Positions 8,927 to 16,941 of a DNA stretch of 64,000 bases are shown one piece after another (position 1 is the stretch's first letter; every line of letters starts with the position of its first letter). The notes below the pieces were generated by a model, which saw nothing but the letters and a program-made list of their open reading frames with translations, did not search any database and was not told where the DNA came from. The stretch is from assembly GCA_016125255.1 (NCBI GenBank), contig WGMD01000002.1, positions 62,001 through 126,000 of the forward strand. The letters are read 5' to 3'. Position numbers and translations under genes: made by a program. This DNA comes from Planctomycetota bacterium. Lineage in GTDB: Bacteria > Planctomycetota > Phycisphaerae > Phycisphaerales > Zrk34.

Positions 8927-9843
8927 GCACACCACGCACCACCGCTGTCATCGTCACCTACAACTCCCGCCAGACGATCGGCCGGGCGCTGGACGAACTG
9001 CGCCGCGCCCACGAAGCGGGCGTCATGAACGTCGTCGTCGTTGACAACGCCTCCGCCGACGGCACGGCCGCGCTCGTCCGCGAGCAGTATCCCTTCGTGA
9101 CGGTCGTCGACAGCGGCGGGAATCTCGGGTTCGCCCGCGGATGCAATCTGGGCTTCGAGTCCGTGACGACGCCGTATTTCATGCTTGTCAATCCCGATGC
9201 CGTCGTGCCGACCGAAGCGGTGCGGACGCTCGAAGCGTTCATGGACGCTCACCCCGCCGCGGGCCTGTGCGCCCCGTCGATCGAAGAAGCCGACGGCTCG
9301 CTTCAGCACGCCGGTTCGCTGCCCACGCCCTGGCGCATCGTTCGCGCGGCCGCCGGCGGGCGAGCGGCCCATCCGGGGCGGCGGATCATCGAGCCCGACG
9401 CCCCGCCCTTTCAGACCGATTGGCTTTGCGGCGCCCTCTTGATGATTCGCTCCGCCACTTTCAAACAGATCAATGGGTTTGACCCGCGGTACTTCCTTTA
9501 TTTTGACGAAACAGACCTGTGCCGCCGGGCCGCGGCGGCGGGTGCGGAGCTTTGGGCGGTCGGCGAAGCCAGGGCCCGTCACATCGGCGGGCACAGCGCC
9601 AAGGAAAGCGACAAGGCGCTATTCTCGAATTGCATTATGGAGTACTACTTCCAGAGCCGATTCTACTATATGTGTAAATTCCACGGTTACGCCGCCGCCG
9701 CGATGGCCGAACTGGGCGAAGTCGCCCTCTTGTGGCTGCGGTCGGCGGCGCGCCGGTGCATGGGTCGGCCGGACAGCGGGTTTCGCCAGCGATGGGCCGG
9801 TCCGATCCTGAAGCTGCCCAAACCGGTGTCGGAGACGCCATGA
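8923..9843 (+). CDS. GT2 family glycosyltransferase (rhamnosyltransferase-like)
   Basis: 306 residues. The start at 8923 is fixed by the ATGA overlap with the deacetylase stop. Motifs: TAVIVTYNSRQTIGRAL, VVVVDNASADGTA, GNLGFARGCNLG and FMLVNPDAV (DxD-type site), then a YFLYFDETDLCRRA acceptor/catalytic segment, all classical for WbbL-type rhamnosyltransferases and related inverting GT-A enzymes. The final 50 residues are basic. It is coupled downstream to the FemAB-like gene by another ATGA overlap. The likely role is adding one residue to the lipid-linked repeat unit. Confidence 0.86.
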   Translation: MSTPRTTAVIVTYNSRQTIGRALDELRRAHEAGVMNVVVVDNASADGTAALVREQYPFVTVVDSGGNLGFARGCNLGFESVTTPYFMLVNPDAVVPTEAVRTLEAFMDAHPAAGLCAPSIEEADGSLQHAGSLPTPWRIVRAAAGGRAAHPGRRIIEPDAPPFQTDWLCGALLMIRSATFKQINGFDPRYFLYFDETDLCRRAAAAGAELWAVGEARARHIGGHSAKESDKALFSNCIMEYYFQSRFYYMCKFHGYAAAAMAELGEVALLWLRSAARRCMGRPDSGFRQRWAGPILKLPKPVSETP

Positions 9844-10901
9844 AGACGCGGGTGATCAAGGCCAGTGAGTTGAGTAGCGACCTGATCGAGCGTTGGCGCG
9901 CCATTCAGCAGACCGACCCGACGCTCGCCAGTCCGTACTTTCTGCCGCAGTACACGCAGGCCGTCGGCTCCGTGCGCGATGACATTTACGTCGGCGTCAT
10001 CGAAGACGGATCGAAAGTCGTCGGGTTCTTCCCGTTCCAGAAAGAGAACGGCGAGGCGCATCCGGTGGGCGGGCGACTGTGCGACTTTCAGGGCCTGATT
10101 CTCGAAGCGAACGTCGCGCTCGATCTGCCGCAGATGCTGCGCGCGTGCGGCGTGGTGATGTGGGAGTTCGATCATGTGCTCGCGTCGCAGAAGATTTGCG
10201 AGCCGTATTTCAAGAACGTCGCCGACTCGCCGCGCATGGATCTGCACGATGGATTCGAAGCGTATGCGCAGCAGCGCCGCGACGCCGGGTCCAAGCAGAT
10301 CAACAAGACCGGCACGCTCCGCCGCAAACTCGAACGTGAAGTCGGCGAGCTGCGCTACGACGGGCAGTGCGCCGACAAGCAGGTGCTCGCGAAGGTCATC
10401 GAATGGAAGCGGCAGCAGTGTCAGGCGACCGGCTCCGCCGACTTCTTCGGACTGGACTGGACCGTCAAGCTCGTCGATCAGCTTCACGACACGCGCACCG
10501 AGGAATTCGGCGGCATCCTCTCGGCGCTCTGGGTCAACGATCAGCTCATCGCGGCGCACATGGGCATGTACTCGCGCACGATCTGGCACTACTGGTTCCC
10601 CGGCTACGAGGAGTCGTATTCGAAGTTCTCGCCGGGGCTGATTCTGCTGTTCAAGATGGCGGAGGAAGCGCCGTCGCGCGGATTGGTCGCGATCGACCTG
10701 GGCAAGGGCGATGACTTTTACAAGAGCCGGGTGATGAGCAGCGCGATCGGCGTGGCGGACGGCCGCGTGGCGCTGCCTTCGCTCAAGACCGGTTGGCGCG
10801 TCGCCAGCGAGCGACTGACCGAATGGGCGCGACACAGCCCGATCGCCGCCCCGGCCCGGCAGCTTCGCCGCTACCTCAAGCCGCGGCGCTCCGACTCGTA
10901 A
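9840..10901 (+). CDS. FemAB/CelD-like GNAT-fold acyltransferase
   Basis: 353 residues from the ATG at 9840, which overlaps the preceding stop (ATGA). The layout fits the Acetyltransf_6 (CelD/BcsL, FemAB-like) family: an N-terminal half with FFPFQKENGEAHPVGG and CDFQGLI, a basic middle segment (KTGTLRRKLERE), then a second GNAT-like half with LSALWVNDQLIAAHMGMYS and a WHYWFPGYEESYSKFSPGLILLFKM segment. These proteins acylate sugars or amino acids and are frequent in exopolysaccharide loci. As third gene of a tightly coupled trio, it probably decorates the same polymer. Donor and acceptor are unknown. Confidence 0.8.
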   Translation: MKTRVIKASELSSDLIERWRAIQQTDPTLASPYFLPQYTQAVGSVRDDIYVGVIEDGSKVVGFFPFQKENGEAHPVGGRLCDFQGLILEANVALDLPQMLRACGVVMWEFDHVLASQKICEPYFKNVADSPRMDLHDGFEAYAQQRRDAGSKQINKTGTLRRKLEREVGELRYDGQCADKQVLAKVIEWKRQQCQATGSADFFGLDWTVKLVDQLHDTRTEEFGGILSALWVNDQLIAAHMGMYSRTIWHYWFPGYEESYSKFSPGLILLFKMAEEAPSRGLVAIDLGKGDDFYKSRVMSSAIGVADGRVALPSLKTGWRVASERLTEWARHSPIAAPARQLRRYLKPRRSDS

Positions 10902-10913
10902 CCCGCCGGCGGA

Positions 10914-12008
10914 TTAGCCGCCGTTGAGCCATACGTCGTCGAAGCTGTCCAACTCGCTGTACTTAGTGATGGGCGTCAGCGCGCCGAGCGAGTCACGATC
11001 GTCCCGTCCCATGTAGATGCCATCGGGTCCCGGCGCGAGCAGCAGGTACTTGCCCTTGATGACGTCCTGCGTCGCCGGGCTCGAAGCGGGATTGTTCGCC
11101 GCATCGGGGCTCGTGTTGTTGGACGCCACGATGCTCAGGCGCGGATCGGTCACGAGCCACGAAAGTGTCCGCGCGCTCATGTCCGTCGTCTGACTGGCGT
11201 CCGAACGATTGAGTAGACTTGAGGTCGTTTGATTCCGCACCGTGCCTTCCGGATGCTTCAGCGCGGTGCAGCGGGTGTACATTTCGTTGTTGGCCGTGCC
11301 GTAGTACCCCTGCTTGACGCCGTTTGATGTTACTGAGGCCGTACCGGTCACCGGGTCCGCGGAAAGCGGGTCGCACTGCTGATACACCACCGGGTAATTG
11401 GCTGCGTCGATCGCGCGGTAGTAAAGCAGCGGCATGTTCGAAATCGGGTCAATCAATTCAGGAATGCTGTCGCCCAGGTTCGGATATCCGTTGAAGTTCA
11501 CGCCCTGAATCTTCGCCAGCTCGTTGGGCTTGGCGGAGTAGAACGGCGCGTACACCTCGCCGGAAGCCGAGCGCGGCCCCTGTCCGATGTTGGGAACGTA
11601 AATGGCGTACGTACCGCTCGAGAACCGCAGACCCAGATAGTTGTGCCGGATCGTATCGGGCCCGGTCGGATACAGCGTACTGGTGTAATCGTTGACGATA
11701 CCGCCCATCAGACTCAGCGTCAGGTTCTCCGTATCCGTCATGCAAAGCAGATATCGCGGTGACTGCGTTTCGTAAAACTGACTGAAGAACCCCGGATACG
11801 CGCCCAGCGCGAGCTGGTAGCTTTCGCAGGCCTGCGAGATGCCGCGGAGCTGCATCTGGCTCGCCGTCTTGCGCGCCCGGGCGCGGGCCGCGCTCAGCGC
11901 CGGCAGAAGAATCCCCACCAGCATCAGGATGATGATGATGACCACAAGCAATTCGACCAGCGTAAAACCAGCGAACCCGCCACGACGAGCGCTCTTGCTG
12001 AACGGCAT
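10914..12008 (-). CDS. Type II pseudopilin-like protein with prepilin N-terminal methylation motif
   Basis: 364 residues from ATG 12008, chosen because GGAGG lies 5 nt upstream. An N-terminal basic leader (MPFSKSARRGG) is followed by GFTLVELLVVIIIILMLVG, the type IV prepilin cleavage and methylation motif with the conserved Glu5, then LLPALSAARARAR, typical of planctomycete pseudopilins. The rest is a soluble extracytoplasmic domain ending in PGPDGIYMGRDDRDSLG, a calcium-binding-like segment of GspG-type pseudopilins. It is unusually long for a major pseudopilin. Its end is convergent with the FemAB-like gene, with only 12 bp between. No other secretion-system gene is nearby, so it may be an orphan. 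Confidence 0.85.
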   Translation of the reverse strand: MPFSKSARRGGFAGFTLVELLVVIIIILMLVGILLPALSAARARARKTASQMQLRGISQACESYQLALGAYPGFFSQFYETQSPRYLLCMTDTENLTLSLMGGIVNDYTSTLYPTGPDTIRHNYLGLRFSSGTYAIYVPNIGQGPRSASGEVYAPFYSAKPNELAKIQGVNFNGYPNLGDSIPELIDPISNMPLLYYRAIDAANYPVVYQQCDPLSADPVTGTASVTSNGVKQGYYGTANNEMYTRCTALKHPEGTVRNQTTSSLLNRSDASQTTDMSARTLSWLVTDPRLSIVASNNTSPDAANNPASSPATQDVIKGKYLLLAPGPDGIYMGRDDRDSLGALTPITKYSELDSFDDVWLNGG

Positions 12009-12085
12009 AGACGCCTCCTGCATCGGAGAAGAGAAGGGAATCCCTCAATTGTCGCAGCCCGCGTTCCCACACACGAGCTATCGTT

Positions 12086-12114
12086 AGTGTAGTGCCCGCA
12101 TAAAGATCAGTCAA
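12086..12114 (-). promoter_or_regulatory. Candidate sigma-70-type promoter of the pseudopilin gene
   Basis: On the minus strand TTGACT (12109-12114) and TACACT (12086-12091) are separated by 17 nt, giving about 70 nt of leader before ATG 12008. Confidence 0.55.
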
Positions 12115-12182
12115 TCACAATCGCGGTGCGCCACGTCCGCCCACGGCATCGCAAGGCGCGCAAAGCGATCTTCAATTTTTCA

Positions 12183-12211
12183 TTGCTGGTGCCGCACCTA
12201 ACTGCTATGAT
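12183..12211 (+). promoter_or_regulatory. Candidate extended -10 promoter of the 518-residue secreted protein gene
   Basis: TTGCTG (12183-12188), a 17-nt spacer, then TATGAT (12206-12211) preceded by TGC, which makes an extended -10 (TGnTATGAT). The transcript would begin about 25 nt before ATG 12242. Confidence 0.5.
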
Positions 12212-12241
12212 CCCCTGTTTCATGCACTTAGAGGGTTTGCC

Positions 12242-13798
12242 ATGCACAGGTTGACGGTGCTGACGGTGTTGCTGCTGGGCGTCGGGGCGGCGCGCGGAGC
12301 GGATGCGGACAAGCCGCAGGCGGTCTTCGATGAGCTTTACGGCCCGCGCCTCAAGCAGGCGCTGTCGACGACGGACTTCGCCGACGATCTGGAACTGGCG
12401 CAGGAGTTGATCGCCAGCGCCGGGTCGGTCAACGGTTCGCCCGGCCTGACCGCGATCATGTACGACAAGGCCTACACGCTGGCGAGCCGGTCCCCCGCCG
12501 GTTACGACGCGGCGGCGAGCGCATTGGAGAAACTCGCCGAGCAGCAGCCCGACCGCAAAGCCGACTGCTACGACAAGCTCATCAATCTTCGCCAGCGCCA
12601 GTATTCGCAGGCGCGCGGCGACGAACGCAAGGCGGCGGGCGAAGCGCTCGTCAGCGCCCTGGTCAGCATGGCGGACGGACAGGAGAAGGAAGAGAATCTG
12701 GACGCGGCCAGCTCATCGCTGCGTCGCGCCTCGGCCGTGGCCTCGGCGATCGGATCGGCGCAGGCGGACGCGCTCAAATCGCATCTGCTTTCGCTCGCGC
12801 AGCGGCAGCGCACCCTCGCCCAGATCGCGCAGCTCAAGGACAAGCTCAAGGACGGCCCGAACGAGGCGCTGGCCAAAGACCTCATCACCTTGTGCATCGT
12901 CGATCTGGACGATCCGCAGGAAGCGCGCAAGTACACGTTCCTGACGCAGGACGCGGCGCTGAAGGACGCGGTCGCCATGGCGGGCAAACCCGTCGACGCC
13001 ATCGAGACGGACCAGATGCTCACCATGGGCGACTGGTATCGCGATCTGGCGAAGGCGGCGGCGCCGTCGTCGCAGGCGCCGATGCTGCGTCATGCGGTGG
13101 CGTATTACCAGCAGTTTCTGAAAGTGCACACCGCGCAGGACATTCAGACGAGCCGGGCCACGCTCGCGCTTGGCGCGGCGACCAAAGCGCTGGAGCAGGC
13201 GACGGCGACCCCCGGCGGCGACAACTCCGGGCCGGCTTCGACGATCGACATGCTCACGCTCGTCGATCCCAATCGCCATGCCCTGCTCGGTCAATGGAGC
13301 AAAGATGGCAAGGTGCTCATGAGCAAGACCGCCGGCCAGGCCGTGCTCCGCATCCCCGTGCAGCCGCGCGGCGACTACCGCGTCGATTGGGAAGTACAGC
13401 CGGCGGATAATCCGGCGTTCGGACTGATGATGCCCGTCGGGGACACGGCGGTGATCCTGTTCATGAATCGCAAGGGCGAACGGGCGGGACTGGACCTGAT
13501 CGCCAACGAAGGATGGGAACGCAACAAGACCTTCGGCTTCCGCCAGGTTCCCAATCGCGATCAACCGCTTCACATCAGCGTGCAGGTCCGTATCTCCGGC
13601 AAGAACGTCACGATCGAGTCGACCATCAATGGCCAGCCGTTCGTCCAATGGGCCGGTCCAGTCGACGCCCTGTCCTTACCGCCGGTCTGGAAGGCCGAGG
13701 CCCCGATCACTTTCCGCCTGATCACCAACGGCACGCAGATCGCCGTCTCGACGCTCAAGCTGACCATGATCCACGGCAGCGCCCGCAAGTTCGATTGA
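12242..13798 (+). CDS. Secreted protein with helical repeats and a C-terminal beta-sandwich-like domain, function unknown
   Basis: 518 residues. MHRLTVLTVLLLGVGAARGA is a signal peptide; GAGG-type spacing upstream of ATG 12242 supports this start. Residues about 25-320 are Ala/Asp/Lys/Leu-rich helices resembling a TPR-like solenoid. Residues about 340-518 are predicted mainly as strands (YRVDWEVQP, AVILFMNRKG, LHISVQVRISGKNVTIEST) and recall the LamG/DUF1080-like concanavalin fold common in planctomycete secreted proteins. No catalytic motif is recognisable. It stands alone between the pseudopilin and the subtilase-like gene, with its own promoter. An extracytoplasmic glycan-binding role is a guess from the fold. 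Confidence 0.75.
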   Translation: MHRLTVLTVLLLGVGAARGADADKPQAVFDELYGPRLKQALSTTDFADDLELAQELIASAGSVNGSPGLTAIMYDKAYTLASRSPAGYDAAASALEKLAEQQPDRKADCYDKLINLRQRQYSQARGDERKAAGEALVSALVSMADGQEKEENLDAASSSLRRASAVASAIGSAQADALKSHLLSLAQRQRTLAQIAQLKDKLKDGPNEALAKDLITLCIVDLDDPQEARKYTFLTQDAALKDAVAMAGKPVDAIETDQMLTMGDWYRDLAKAAAPSSQAPMLRHAVAYYQQFLKVHTAQDIQTSRATLALGAATKALEQATATPGGDNSGPASTIDMLTLVDPNRHALLGQWSKDGKVLMSKTAGQAVLRIPVQPRGDYRVDWEVQPADNPAFGLMMPVGDTAVILFMNRKGERAGLDLIANEGWERNKTFGFRQVPNRDQPLHISVQVRISGKNVTIESTINGQPFVQWAGPVDALSLPPVWKAEAPITFRLITNGTQIAVSTLKLTMIHGSARKFD

Positions 13799-13869
13799 TG
13801 CAGTCCGTGCGGACAGGCGTGCGCCATGACAGATTCGACCGCCCCGGTCGGACCAATTCCATTTTTATC

Positions 13870-13897
13870 TTGCAATTCCGGCCAAAGTTCCGATAAT
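13870..13897 (+). promoter_or_regulatory. Candidate promoter of the subtilase-like gene
   Basis: TTGCAA (13870-13875), 16-nt spacer, GATAAT (13892-13897). Transcription would start near 13904, some 65 nt before ATG 13969. A weak hairpin (CGACC/GGTCG, 13836-13850) followed by five T residues just upstream could end transcription of the preceding gene. Confidence 0.45.
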
Positions 13898-13968
13898 TGC
13901 CCGGATTCCGCGCCGCTGGCCGCAATGGGATGGGCGACAGAGTCGCCTGTTATCACGAGAGGTTTGCG

Positions 13969-15918
13969 ATGTTTTCGCGAGGGGTTTTGGGTCGGGCTGT
14001 TTTCACGGCACTGGGGTTGTCATTCGTGCTGACCCCGCCGGTGCATGCGGTGTCGTATCTGGATTTCACCGGGTTCACGGATCTGAAGGCCCTGCTCGGG
14101 CCCGCGACGCCCAACGGCGCCGGCGTCAAAGTCGCGCAGGTCGAAGCCCCCGTCTCCAGCGGCGCTTACGCCCCCTACGATCCCGCCTCCGTCCCCGCCG
14201 CCTTCACCGGCAAGACGCTCACGCTCAAGGACGGCTCCGCCGGCGTCTCCAGCCACGCCGCCAACGTCGCGTCGATCTTCTACGGCAACGGCAGCGCCGT
14301 CGCCTCCGGCATCACCCTCATCGACGCCTTCAACGCCAACAACTGGCTCGACGCGTCATTCCTCCGCACCTCCTTCGGCCTCAAACCCCTGACCACCGAC
14401 GCCCGCATCGCCAACCATAGTTGGGTCGGCGGCTCCGGCGCTTCCGCCGACACCCTCGCCGCCGTGCTCAGCCGCGTCGACTGGATCGTGCAGGTCGACG
14501 ACTACATCCAGGTCGCCGGCATGAACAACGGCGGCGCACAGGCCGACCTCCTCGCCGACTCCTACAACGCGATCCTCGTCGGATGCACCAACGCCAGTCA
14601 CGCCGCCGGCACCACGGCCGTCAACAGCTTCTACACCGCCGGCCGCACGCGCCCCGACCTCGTCGGCCCCAGCAGCGCGACCAGCTTCGCGACGCCGATG
14701 GTCTCCTCCACCGCCGCGATGCTCGTGGGCATGGCGCACGACAATCCCTCGCTGTCGCAGAGCCGTTTTCACCGCAATCGCCTCAACGCCGTGATCTACG
14801 ACGGCGAGACGTCGGAAGTGGTCAAAGCGGTTTTGATGGCCGGTGCGGATCGGCGCACGTTCAACAAGGTCTACGATGGCAACACCGCCGACATCACCGC
14901 TTATCGCGACACCACGGCGCATCAGACGACCAACGGTCTGGATTCGCGGTACGGCGCGGGGCAGGTCGACGCGTTTCACAGCTACATGATCGAAGCCGCC
15001 GGCGAAAAAGACAGCACGCAGGACGGCGGCACGGGCGTCATGGGCGCCTATGGATGGGACTACGACAACGCCTTCGGCGGCGCGTCGGGCGCCAACAGCG
15101 TCGCCACCTACACCTTCACCACCAAACCCGGGCAGAACCTGCTGACGACGACGCTGGTCTGGAACGCCATGATCGCCGGTGGGTCCGGCATCGCCTTCAA
15201 CACCACCGGCACGCTCTATCACATGGACCTGGCGGTGTATGACCTGACCAACCTCAACACGCCGATCGTCTTCTCCGCTTCCGACCTCGACAACACGCAG
15301 AACATTCAGACGCGCCTCGCCAACAACCACACCTATCAGCTTCGCGTCACCGCCGACACCTCCGGCGGAAACTTCAACTGGGACTACGGGCTGGCCTGGC
15401 GCCTCGTGCCCGATTACGGCGACTTCGATCACGACGGCGATATCGACGCGGCCGACGTCGACCTGATGGGTAAAAAGCTCGGCACCACCAGCAAGGCCTT
15501 CGACCTGAACAACGATGGCCTCGTGAACAGTTCCGACTTCGATTTCATGATCAGCAACGTCGTCGGCACGCTGCGGGGCGACGCGAATTTCGACGGCGTG
15601 GTCGATGTCAGCGATCTGGTCGTCCTCGCAGGCAACTTCGGCCTGAACGGCGGATGGGCGAACGGCGACTTCAACGGCGACGGCAAAGTCGATATCGGCG
15701 ACCTGGTCGTGCTCGCACAGAATTTCGATCTGTCGGAAGTCCCGCCGGATCAGTTGCTCATCAACTTCCCGTCGTTGAGCGTCTCATCCGACTTCACCGC
15801 TTCGCTCGATCAGGTGCTTTTGCAATCCGCCCCGGAACCCTCCGCTGCGACCGTGCTGCTGATCGCCCTGGCCGGTCTGCCGATTCGTCGCATCAGGCGG
15901 TGCTATCGGCGCGGGTGA
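13969..15918 (+). CDS. Secreted subtilase-like (S8) protein with dockerin-type repeats and PEP-CTERM-like tail
   Basis: 649 residues from ATG 13969 (GAGAGG 6 nt upstream). Residues 1-27 are a signal peptide. GAGVKVAQVEA aligns with the subtilase Asp motif but has Glu59 at the Asp position; SSHAANVASI provides His96; SATSFATPM provides Ser239 in the GTSxA-like motif. After a beta-rich domain come four EF-hand-like segments (for example DFDHDGDIDAADVD, DLNNDGLVNSSDFD, DANFDGVVDVSDL) typical of dockerin type I repeats, about residues 485-600. The tail PEPSAATVLLIALAGL plus RRIRR is a PEP-CTERM-like sorting signal. It is probably exported and anchored or processed at the cell surface. Peptidase activity is uncertain because of the Asp-to-Glu change. 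The last 26 bp overlap the convergent epimerase gene. Confidence 0.85.
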   Translation: MFSRGVLGRAVFTALGLSFVLTPPVHAVSYLDFTGFTDLKALLGPATPNGAGVKVAQVEAPVSSGAYAPYDPASVPAAFTGKTLTLKDGSAGVSSHAANVASIFYGNGSAVASGITLIDAFNANNWLDASFLRTSFGLKPLTTDARIANHSWVGGSGASADTLAAVLSRVDWIVQVDDYIQVAGMNNGGAQADLLADSYNAILVGCTNASHAAGTTAVNSFYTAGRTRPDLVGPSSATSFATPMVSSTAAMLVGMAHDNPSLSQSRFHRNRLNAVIYDGETSEVVKAVLMAGADRRTFNKVYDGNTADITAYRDTTAHQTTNGLDSRYGAGQVDAFHSYMIEAAGEKDSTQDGGTGVMGAYGWDYDNAFGGASGANSVATYTFTTKPGQNLLTTTLVWNAMIAGGSGIAFNTTGTLYHMDLAVYDLTNLNTPIVFSASDLDNTQNIQTRLANNHTYQLRVTADTSGGNFNWDYGLAWRLVPDYGDFDHDGDIDAADVDLMGKKLGTTSKAFDLNNDGLVNSSDFDFMISNVVGTLRGDANFDGVVDVSDLVVLAGNFGLNGGWANGDFNGDGKVDIGDLVVLAQNFDLSEVPPDQLLINFPSLSVSSDFTASLDQVLLQSAPEPSAATVLLIALAGLPIRRIRRCYRRG

Positions 15919-16894
15919 AATGCTCGCGATACCACGCCACCGTCTGCGCCAATCCCGCTTCAAAATCGACAATCGGCTCGTAACCGAGCACACGCTTCGC
16001 CTTGCCGATGTCCGCCTGCGATTCGGCGACGTCGCCCTTGCGCCCCGGCTTGTACGTCGGCATCGCATCGCCGAGCCCGTAAAGCTCCGCCATCTTTTCG
16101 TGCAGCAGGTTCACGCTGATGCGCGTGCCGCAGGCGACATTGAACACTTCGCCCAAGAGCGGCTTGTCATGACGCGCCGCCAGCAGATTCGCATGCACCG
16201 CGTTGGCGACATGCGTGAAGTCCCGGCTTTGTTCGCCGTCGCCGAAGATCAGGCCGCGCTGTCCGTGGTGCATCGCCTTGGCGAAGGCGGCGATGACGGC
16301 GGCGTACGCCGAGTTGGGGTTCTGCCGCGGGCCGAAGATGTTGAAATAGCGCGTCACCGCCGTGTCGAGCCCGTAGCTGTGGGCCCATGCCCGCATCGAA
16401 TGTTCGCCGGCGAGTTTCGTCGCCGCATACGGACTGCGCGGCAAGGGCGGCTGCGTCTCGACCTTGAGCCCGACCGTCGGCGGATCGCCGTACGCGCTGG
16501 ACGAACCGGCGAAGATCACGCGTGTCGCCCCCGCTTCCTTCGCCGCCTTGAGCACGTTGACCGTCCCCAGCACGTTGACGTTGTAATACAAATCCGGCTG
16601 CTCGACGCTGCGCGGCACCGACCCCAGCGCCGCTTCGTGAAACACGTACCGGCACCCCGCCGTCGCCTTCGCCAGCGCCGCCGGATCGAGGATCGAAGCC
16701 GTGTGCTTCTCGACAGTCGCGTCGAATCCGTCGAGGTTGGACCATTGCCCGTTGGATAGATCATCCAGCGCCGCCACCGTCGCGCCCAGCTCGACAAGCG
16801 CCGCCGTCAGATGCGAACCGATGAACCCCGCCGCGCCCGTCACCAGCACGCGATGACCCTTGAATGCACTGCCATGCAGCGAAGCCCAATCCAT
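15893..16894 (-). CDS. NDP-sugar 4-epimerase (WbpP/TviC-like UDP-GlcNAc 4-epimerase)
   Basis: 333 residues from ATG 16894, which has GGAG 5 nt upstream. A start at 16945 would translate straight through a dispersed stem-loop repeat, so I reject it. [16 protein letters not shown] is the NAD-binding loop, GSSSAYGD carries the Ser/Thr of the catalytic triad and SPYAATKLAGE the Tyr-x3-Lys. YFNIFGPRQNPNSAYAAVI and GDGEQSRDFTHV are typical of UDP-GlcNAc/GalNAc 4-epimerases of the WbpP group. Directly downstream of the UDP-GlcNAc 6-dehydrogenase, the pair would make UDP-GalNAcA, as TviB/TviC do for Vi antigen. The 3' end overlaps the convergent subtilase-like gene by 26 bp. Confidence 0.85.
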   Translation of the reverse strand: MDWASLHGSAFKGHRVLVTGAAGFIGSHLTAALVELGATVAALDDLSNGQWSNLDGFDATVEKHTASILDPAALAKATAGCRYVFHEAALGSVPRSVEQPDLYYNVNVLGTVNVLKAAKEAGATRVIFAGSSSAYGDPPTVGLKVETQPPLPRSPYAATKLAGEHSMRAWAHSYGLDTAVTRYFNIFGPRQNPNSAYAAVIAAFAKAMHHGQRGLIFGDGEQSRDFTHVANAVHANLLAARHDKPLLGEVFNVACGTRISVNLLHEKMAELYGLGDAMPTYKPGRKGDVAESQADIGKAKRVLGYEPIVDFEAGLAQTVAWYREHFTRADSTA

Positions 16895-16906
16895 AACTTC
16901 TCCAAC

Positions 16907-16932
16907 CCGTTTAGCGAGGCCGCTCGCGGCCT
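16907..16932 (-). repeat. REP-like stem-loop, copy R1
   Basis: Minus-strand copy of a 25-26-nt element: arms AGGCCGC/GCGGCCT around GA, then tail CGCTAAACGG. It lies between the UDP-GlcNAc dehydrogenase stop and the epimerase start, within the operon. About 34 nt are nearly identical to copy R2 at 38772-38797. Confidence 0.75.
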
Positions 16933-16941
16933 GTTCTGTAT

